A stretch of DNA of 64,000 nucleotides from Legionella steelei (lineage in GTDB: Bacteria > Pseudomonadota > Gammaproteobacteria > Legionellales > Legionellaceae), in NCBI RefSeq assembly GCF_001468005.1, contig NZ_LNYY01000019.1:839688-903687 (forward strand), in the 5' to 3' direction. This document shows positions 58,948-64,000 of the stretch, one piece after another. The translations under genes were made by a program, and so were the position numbers. The notes below the pieces were generated by a model. It saw nothing but the letters and a program-made list of their open reading frames with translations. It was not told the DNA's origin and did not search any database. The number at the start of each line of letters is the position of its first letter. Position 1 is the first letter of the stretch.

Positions 58948-59889
58948 CTACGCTCTAGCAAAATCAAAAGAAATAATTTTAGCAATTTCAGCTTGTTTTA
59001 AGGCTAAAGCCAATAGTCGATCAACACCCAAAGCGACACCGCTGCATGCAGGCAATCCATACTCTAACGCCTGCAAAAGATAGTGATCTGCATCCACCGA
59101 GGGAAAGCCTTTGTCGCTTCTTAGTTTTTGGTCTTGAGCAAAACGTTTTGCTTGGGCGTCCGCATCGGTCAACTCATGAAAACCGTTTGCTAATTCCACG
59201 CCCTGATAATACACTTCAAACCGTTCGGCCACCCCGTCATTAATTTTTGCTAAAGCAGCTTGTGAGGCAGGAAAATTATACACTGCAACTGGCGCATGTT
59301 CTTTTCCTAGAAAAGGTTCAACGACATGGCTCATCAGTAAAAATAGATATTGATCTCTATCTTCTTCCTCAGGAGGCAATACATTATCCAAATCAAAACG
59401 TACCAAGACTTGACGAAGTTGCGCTATGGTCGCCGCTAATGGATCAATATCACACGCCTCAAGAAAAGCCTGTTGATAGGTTTTTCTAATCATCGATTCA
59501 GATTGCATTACCATTTGCAGAAAAAGGTCCATTTCATCCATCAACGCATGATGATCAATGCCCAGTTGATACCACTCTAACAATGTAAATTCTGGATTAT
59601 GCCAACGTCCTAACTCATCGTCACGGAATACTCGTGCTATTTGAAAAATAGAGCCACTTCCCGCCGCAAGCAAACGCTTCATATGATATTCAGGGGAAGT
59701 TTGTAAACAATAGGTTTCGTCACGAAAAGTTGCTTTGATATTACTCAAATAAACATCGGTTGTGCCATAGCGGGCCATAATTGGCGTTTCAACTTCCAGA
59801 TAACCGCGTTCAGAAAAGAAATGGCGTATTTTGGTTACTAATGCTGCACGTTGGCGCAACAGCTCAATAGGCGCTGAAGGTTGCCACAT
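58948..59889 (-). CDS. epmA: elongation factor P-(R)-β-lysine ligase
   Basis: 313 residues from ATG 59889, one base after the sufT stop; a start at 59913 would overlap sufT. A truncated class II lysyl-tRNA synthetase homologue (EpmA/PoxA/GenX) that attaches β-lysine to a conserved Lys of EF-P, easing translation of proline stretches. Motif 2 FQIARVFRDDELGRWHNPEFTLLEWY and motif 3 GVALGVDRLLALAL are clear; the tRNA anticodon domain is absent as expected. Its partner epmB and efp are not in the window. Its position at the end of the suf operon is probably just co-transcription. Confidence 0.92.
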   Translation of the reverse strand: MWQPSAPIELLRQRAALVTKIRHFFSERGYLEVETPIMARYGTTDVYLSNIKATFRDETYCLQTSPEYHMKRLLAAGSGSIFQIARVFRDDELGRWHNPEFTLLEWYQLGIDHHALMDEMDLFLQMVMQSESMIRKTYQQAFLEACDIDPLAATIAQLRQVLVRFDLDNVLPPEEEDRDQYLFLLMSHVVEPFLGKEHAPVAVYNFPASQAALAKINDGVAERFEVYYQGVELANGFHELTDADAQAKRFAQDQKLRSDKGFPSVDADHYLLQALEYGLPACSGVALGVDRLLALALKQAEIAKIISFDFARA

Positions 59890-59890
59890 T

Positions 59891-60226
59891 TTAATAAAAA
59901 ATTCCCAATTCAAGACGCGCGGCTTCAGTCATTCGCTCCTGAGACCAAGGCGGCTCCCAAACTAATTCCACAGTACAATCACGCACCCCTTCAACTTTAT
60001 TAACTGCTTGTTCTACGGTTCCTGGAAAAGTTTGGGCAACAGGACAACCAGGAGTAGTTAACGTCATTTGAATGGCAACGTGGGCTTCATCATCAATGGA
60101 CACATCATAAATTAAACCCAAATCATAAATATTAACGGGAATTTCAGGGTCATAAACTTCCCTAAGCGCATTAACAATGGCCTCTTTCAATAATTCTGAA
60201 TCCTGTTTTTTCTTAAAACCAAACAT
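59891..60226 (-). CDS. sufT: SufT-like MIP18/DUF59 Fe-S assembly protein
   Basis: 111 residues from ATG 60226; the frame extends to 60265 into the upstream hairpin. The DUF59 domain fills the protein: LREVYDPEIPVNIYDLGLIYDV, then MTLTTPGCPV with the conserved Cys, and VWEPPWSQERMTEAARLELG at the end. SufT proteins help mature Fe-S proteins when demand is high. Fits the preceding suf genes; separated from sufU by a hairpin repeat. Confidence 0.9.
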   Translation of the reverse strand: MFGFKKKQDSELLKEAIVNALREVYDPEIPVNIYDLGLIYDVSIDDEAHVAIQMTLTTPGCPVAQTFPGTVEQAVNKVEGVRDCTVELVWEPPWSQERMTEAARLELGIFY

Positions 60227-60264
60227 AAAGTACCTACTTTTTTGGTATGTAGTAACGTAGTACA

Positions 60265-60290
60265 TAGCCTGGTTGCTTGCAGCCAGGCTA
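60265..60290. repeat. hairpin repeat between sufU and sufT
   Basis: TAGCCTGG (60265-60272) pairs with CCAGGCTA (60283-60290) with TTGCTTGCAG as loop. Same type as the element at 31801-31863. It lies inside the suf operon, between sufU stop and sufT start, where it could lower expression of sufT and epmA or protect the upstream mRNA from 3' decay. Confidence 0.7.
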
Positions 60291-60299
60291 CAATTCTTT

Positions 60300-60749
60300 C
60301 TATTCTGTTTTCACCACGTTACTGTCTTTATTCAACGCCGCTTCCAAGGTATGCCAGGCCAAAGTAGCACATTTTACTCGGGCTGGATAAGCCTTCACTC
60401 CGGCAAGAACCATCAGCTTGTCCATATAGAGCAACTGGCTTTCTTCGTTTTGCGTCAACATATGATGAAAGCGATGGAACATTTCATGTGCTTCCTCTAT
60501 CGTTTTGCCTTTTATAGAGTCCGTCATCAGAGAAGCCGAAGCTTGAGATATGGCACAACCACATCCTAAAAAGCTTAACTCAGTGATCAAATCTTTTTCG
60601 ATTTTGGCATAAACAGTTAATTTATCACCGCATAAAGGATTAAAACCATTCGCTTGAACCGTTGCATCTTTCATTTCATAATGATGACGTGGATTGCGAT
60701 TATGATCGATAATGATTTCCTGATAAAGCTCACGCAGTTCTGCACTCAT
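60300..60749 (-). CDS. sufU: SufU-type Fe-S scaffold / sulfur-transfer protein
   Basis: 149 residues; ATG 60749 overlaps the sufS stop by 4 bases (ATGA). IscU fold with C40 and D42 (NPLCGD), C65 (GCGCAIS) and C127 (RVKCATLAW). The last Cys is preceded by Lys instead of the His of IscU, and there is a longer insertion between C65 and C127 (EEAHEMFHRFHHMLTQ region); both are SufU traits. In Gram-positive bacteria SufU is a Zn protein that accepts sulfur from SufS. Direct coupling with sufS matches that role; no sufE gene is present here. Confidence 0.92.
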   Translation of the reverse strand: MSAELRELYQEIIIDHNRNPRHHYEMKDATVQANGFNPLCGDKLTVYAKIEKDLITELSFLGCGCAISQASASLMTDSIKGKTIEEAHEMFHRFHHMLTQNEESQLLYMDKLMVLAGVKAYPARVKCATLAWHTLEAALNKDSNVVKTE

Positions 60750-61966
60750 GCAAATACCTCTTTAACCCGATGCAACGCTTTGATGCACCGATCAATTTCC
60801 TCTTTGGTGTTATAAAACGACAAGGAAATTCGTGACGTAGCAGCAACGTTATAAAAATCCATCAATGGCATAGCACAATGATGGCCACTACGCACTGCAA
60901 TTCCTTCACTATCTAAAATAGTTCCTACGTCATGAGCATGGATTGTTCCATGCACAAAAGAAACAACCGGTACTTTGTGTTGTGCAGTCCCAATAATATT
61001 AAAACCTGCAGCGCGTACCCCGACAGTTGCATACTCTAATAACTCAGTCTCATAAGCAGCAATCGCGTCCAAATCTAAAGACTCTAAATAATCTATAGCA
61101 GCACCTAAACCAATCACACCCGCAATATCCGGCGTACCTGCCTCAAATTTATGCGGAAGGGGTGCATATTCTGTTGCATCAAAGGTCACGTAGTTAATCA
61201 TCTCGCCCCCTCCCTGATAAGGAGACATGGCATTCAAAAGCGCCTCTTTACCCCATAAAACCCCGATACCTGTAGGGCCATATAATTTATGCCCTGAAAA
61301 TGCATAAAAATCACACCCTAAATCTTGTACATCTATAGGCAGGTGAGGAGCAGCTTGTGCGCCATCAAGTAATACTTCGGCACCATACTCATGAGCCATC
61401 TTAATCATTTCTTTTACAGGATTAATCGTCCCTAAGGCATTAGAAACATGCGAAATTGCAACAAATTTTGTATTTTTATTTAATTTTTTGGCAAACTCTT
61501 CTAATAAAACTTCACCATCAAGAGAAATAGGTGCAACCTGCAGTTTAGCTCCTGTTTTTTTGCACACCATCTGCCAAGGAACAATATTGGAATGATGTTC
61601 CATATGGGTAATTAAAATTTCTTCATCAGGTAAAATACGTGGTGCGACCAAACTTTGCGCGACCAAATTAATTGCCTCTGTGGTGCCGCGAACAAAAATA
61701 CACTCCTGTGGTGCATTGGCATTAATAAAGCGTTTTACTTTAGAACGAGCCGCTTCAAAATGCTCTGTTGCTCTGACACTTAAGGTATGCACACCACGAT
61801 GGACATTCGAATTATCATGCTCATAATAACGAGACATCGCCTCAATCACTGCTTTAGGCTTTTGCGCCGTTGCAGCATTATCAAAATAAATTAAATCAAA
61901 ATCGTTTATTTTCTGATTGAGTACAGGGAACTCTTTACGAATTGCTTGAATATCCAAAGCGTCCAT
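60746..61966 (-). CDS. sufS: cysteine desulfurase SufS
   Basis: 406 residues; start 61966, four bases after sufD. A class V PLP enzyme that takes sulfur from cysteine for cluster assembly. PLP site: LDGAQAAPHLPIDV with the Asp, and the lysine in AFSGHKLYGPTGIG (about residue 226). The catalytic Cys is in RSGHHCAMPLM (about 362), the short-loop form typical of SufS (group II). The N-terminal YFDNAATAQKPKAVIEA and HRGVHTLS blocks are standard. Confidence 0.95.
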   Translation of the reverse strand: MDALDIQAIRKEFPVLNQKINDFDLIYFDNAATAQKPKAVIEAMSRYYEHDNSNVHRGVHTLSVRATEHFEAARSKVKRFINANAPQECIFVRGTTEAINLVAQSLVAPRILPDEEILITHMEHHSNIVPWQMVCKKTGAKLQVAPISLDGEVLLEEFAKKLNKNTKFVAISHVSNALGTINPVKEMIKMAHEYGAEVLLDGAQAAPHLPIDVQDLGCDFYAFSGHKLYGPTGIGVLWGKEALLNAMSPYQGGGEMINYVTFDATEYAPLPHKFEAGTPDIAGVIGLGAAIDYLESLDLDAIAAYETELLEYATVGVRAAGFNIIGTAQHKVPVVSFVHGTIHAHDVGTILDSEGIAVRSGHHCAMPLMDFYNVAATSRISLSFYNTKEEIDRCIKALHRVKEVFA

Positions 61967-61970
61967 TAGC

Positions 61971-63263
61971 TTATCCCAACTGTTGTGTTAATAAATGCCC
62001 CATGTAATCTGCCAATTGCCTATGGGGAATAAGTCGCAAATTATCACTAGCAAAAGCATGGATTAAATAGTGTGATGCCTCAAGTCTATCTATTCCACGG
62101 GTTGCTAAATAAAATAATGCGTCCTCATCCAATTGTCCAACTGTCGCCCCATGCGAACACAATACATCATCAGCAAAAATCTCTAGCTGCGGCTTGGTAT
62201 CTATTTCTGCATTTGCTGAAAGCAACAGGTTTTTATTTTGTTGTTTGGCATCCGTATGTTGTGCATCTTTCGCAACAATCACCTTACCATTAAATACTGC
62301 ACGCGAACGACCGGTGAGGATACCTTTATAATCCTGCTCGCTGCTGCAATAAGGTACTAGATGCTGTACCGTTGTATGATGGTCAACATGTTGTCCATCA
62401 GCAGGAGCATAAATCCCATTCATCATGGAGTGTGCTTTTTCTTCTTGCAAATACAAACTAATATCGGAACGCACCCATTGCCCACCAAGGCTTAGAGAAT
62501 GATTAGCAAACTCACTGCCAGCTAGTTGTTGTACAGATAAATGACCAAAGTGAAAAGCGGACTTACTCTCTCTTTGAATCGTACAATGTGTTAATTTTGC
62601 TCCGGTACCAACCACCACCTCAGTGATTTTATTAGTCAAATAGCAACAATCAGCCAAACCTTGATAATCTTCAATGATTGTCGCTTGGCTGTTTGCTTCG
62701 GCAATAATCAAATGGCGCAAATAAACCGCTTGATTCATGCGGTCTTGTATATGGGTTAGCGCGATAGGCTCTTCAATAACGACTCCTGCGGGAATATAAA
62801 CCAACACGCCGCTGTGAATCATCGCTGTATTTAAATAATGAAAACCATGCTCTTGTTTTAAAATAGTACCTAAATAGGGTTTCAACAACTCAGGATACTG
62901 AGCTAACGCTATGGATAAAGGAAGGACTAATACGCCCTTAGGTAGTGCTTTAGTCAGCTGCTCCTCACCGGATATACATCCGTTTTGGATCAATAAATTC
63001 TGCTTTATTGGCAAATCAAAGTATGCTTTCTCATCAAATGCCGCAGTCACAGAATCTTGAGAGCGCTCTACAACATCAGCACGCATAAAGGGTTGATTTA
63101 ATAAAGCATCAACACTGGTATATTTCCAATTTTCATCATGCCGTGTTGGAAAACCATGCCGACTCAGATCCATTAATGCTTTAGTTTGCAACTGGGCAAG
63201 CCAAGGCAAGCTAGAAACACTGGCTTTTGCCCGTTGTTGGTAAAAATCCACAATCTCGCTCAT
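61971..63263 (-). CDS. sufD: Fe-S cluster assembly protein SufD
   Basis: 430 residues from ATG 63263; GTG 63266, whose first base is shared with the sufC stop, is an alternative. Part of the SufBCD scaffold. The β-helix core spans the middle: VLVYIPAGVVIEEPIAL, HHTTVQHLVPYCSSEQDYKGIL, GKVIVAKDAQHTDAKQQNKNLLLS. The C-terminal SufC-binding part has CSHGATVGQLDEDALFYLATRG. All family blocks are present and the length is right. Confidence 0.93.
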   Translation of the reverse strand: MSEIVDFYQQRAKASVSSLPWLAQLQTKALMDLSRHGFPTRHDENWKYTSVDALLNQPFMRADVVERSQDSVTAAFDEKAYFDLPIKQNLLIQNGCISGEEQLTKALPKGVLVLPLSIALAQYPELLKPYLGTILKQEHGFHYLNTAMIHSGVLVYIPAGVVIEEPIALTHIQDRMNQAVYLRHLIIAEANSQATIIEDYQGLADCCYLTNKITEVVVGTGAKLTHCTIQRESKSAFHFGHLSVQQLAGSEFANHSLSLGGQWVRSDISLYLQEEKAHSMMNGIYAPADGQHVDHHTTVQHLVPYCSSEQDYKGILTGRSRAVFNGKVIVAKDAQHTDAKQQNKNLLLSANAEIDTKPQLEIFADDVLCSHGATVGQLDEDALFYLATRGIDRLEASHYLIHAFASDNLRLIPHRQLADYMGHLLTQQLG

Positions 63264-63265
63264 CA

Positions 63266-64000
63266 CTACACCGTTTCCTCAAGCCAGCTATACCCTTTTT
63301 TCTCTAATTCAAGTGCTAATGATTTATCGCCGGACATAATAATACGGCCATTGACCAACACATGAATAAAATCTGGCTCAATGTAATCAAGCAACCGCTG
63401 ATAATGCGTTACTAAAATAATAGAACGTTCTGGGGAACGCATCGCATTAACACCCTGAGAAATAATACGTAATGCATCAATATCCAAGCCTGAATCAGTT
63501 TCATCAAGGATAGCAAGCTTTGGTTCCAGTGCAGCCATCTGTAAAATTTCATTACGCTTTTTCTCACCGCCAGAAAACCCTTCGTTAATACTGCGGTATA
63601 AAAAGCTTTCATCCATTTCCAGTAACTGACATTTCTCGCGAATGAAACTCAGAAACTCAATCGCATCTAATGTATTTTTCCCCTGGCCTTTACGTACTGC
63701 ATTAACAGACGCTTTGAGAAAGTTAACGTTGGTAACACCTGGTATTTCTACAGGATATTGAAACGATAAAAAGACACCCGCACGCGCTCGCTCTTCAGGC
63801 GCTAGGGGTGATAAGTCTTTGCCTAGATAGCTGATTTCTCCACCAGTCATGCGATAAGAAGGATGACCAGCTAATACTTTAGACAGAGTACTTTTTCCCG
63901 AACCATTAGGCCCCATAATGGCATGAACTTCACCCGCATTTACTTGAAGATTAATGCCTTTTAAAATGGCTTGCTCATTTACTTCAACATTTAAGTCTTT
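63266..64000 (-). CDS. sufC: Fe-S cluster assembly ATPase SufC (start beyond window)
   Basis: At least 244 residues; the frame runs open to the window edge ([20 protein letters not shown] at the visible start), so only a few N-terminal residues are missing. ABC-type ATPase of the SufBCD complex. Walker [12 protein letters not shown]-loop [12 protein letters not shown], signature [10 protein letters not shown], Walker [15 protein letters not shown] and switch His [11 protein letters not shown] are all intact. It overlaps the GTG preceding the sufD ATG. sufB should lie just outside the right edge. Confidence 0.95.
   Translation of the reverse strand, partial: KDLNVEVNEQAILKGINLQVNAGEVHAIMGPNGSGKSTLSKVLAGHPSYRMTGGEISYLGKDLSPLAPEERARAGVFLSFQYPVEIPGVTNVNFLKASVNAVRKGQGKNTLDAIEFLSFIREKCQLLEMDESFLYRSINEGFSGGEKKRNEILQMAALEPKLAILDETDSGLDIDALRIISQGVNAMRSPERSIILVTHYQRLLDYIEPDFIHVLVNGRIIMSGDKSLALELEKKGYSWLEETV

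Overview
The window looks like chromosomal DNA of a Legionella species. It is AT-rich and carries an ankyrin-type repeat protein, a eukaryotic-like Ser/Thr kinase, a PP2C-type phosphatase and GGDEF/EAL proteins. A palindromic repeat with the core GTAGCCTGGGTG recurs between genes, and the housekeeping genes (suf, epmA, dut, coaBC, radC, algC) are gammaproteobacterial in type. A large polyketide synthase next to an aromatic-amino-acid ammonia-lyase points to one of the blue-white fluorescent species that make legioliulin. That species call is inference.

Layout. 1-4.1 kb: a frameshifted ankyrin-like gene, a Gln-rich exported coiled-coil protein and a PAS-GGDEF-EAL protein. 4.6-10.3 kb: an oxidative cluster with kynurenine 3-monooxygenase, a heme-oxygenase-fold putative diiron oxidase overlapping an FAD oxidase and, on the other strand, an O-methyltransferase and a DODA-type dioxygenase. 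10.5-16 kb: an unknown protein, a MITE-like element, an MFS transporter, a ferredoxin-reductase-like protein, a LysE exporter and a PP2C phosphatase with rearranged motif order. 16-19.2 kb: a fatty acyl-AMP ligase/ACP/thioester reductase. 19.3-31.8 kb: dgkA, a LegK-like kinase, GtrB/GtrA-like proteins, a RES-Xre toxin-antitoxin pair, crcB plus DUF190, a YdjC/ChbG-like deacetylase, an EamA transporter, rdgB, a TPR-methyltransferase and a membrane EAL protein. 31.9-53.2 kb: the polyketide locus. 53.3-64 kb: algC-dut-coaBC, radC, a lactate/malate dehydrogenase remnant, epmA and the suf operon, which runs off the right edge.

The most coherent system is the polyketide locus. Two + strand genes encode an AMP-ligase loading module, five ketosynthases and six carrier proteins, with no acyltransferase anywhere, so malonyl transfer must come in trans. 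Domain order predicts a cinnamoyl starter and one fully dehydrated extension giving a phenyl-diene. Two unreduced extensions follow, then one with a ketoreductase, then a last extension with a degenerate dehydratase-like domain and a thioesterase. Cyclisation of that chain would give 8-hydroxy-3-(4-phenylbuta-1,3-dienyl)isocoumarin, C19H14O3, which matches legioliulin as I remember it. The convergent ammonia-lyase would supply the cinnamate and shares an operon with a FadL-type outer-membrane channel. The compound is known. The colinearity, the trans-AT architecture and the odd terminal domain are what deserve attention.

Other candidates for something new are the phosphatase whose DGHGG segment sits at the C-terminus, the kmo/diiron oxidase/FAD oxidase cluster, and the stand-alone acyl-ligase/reductase.
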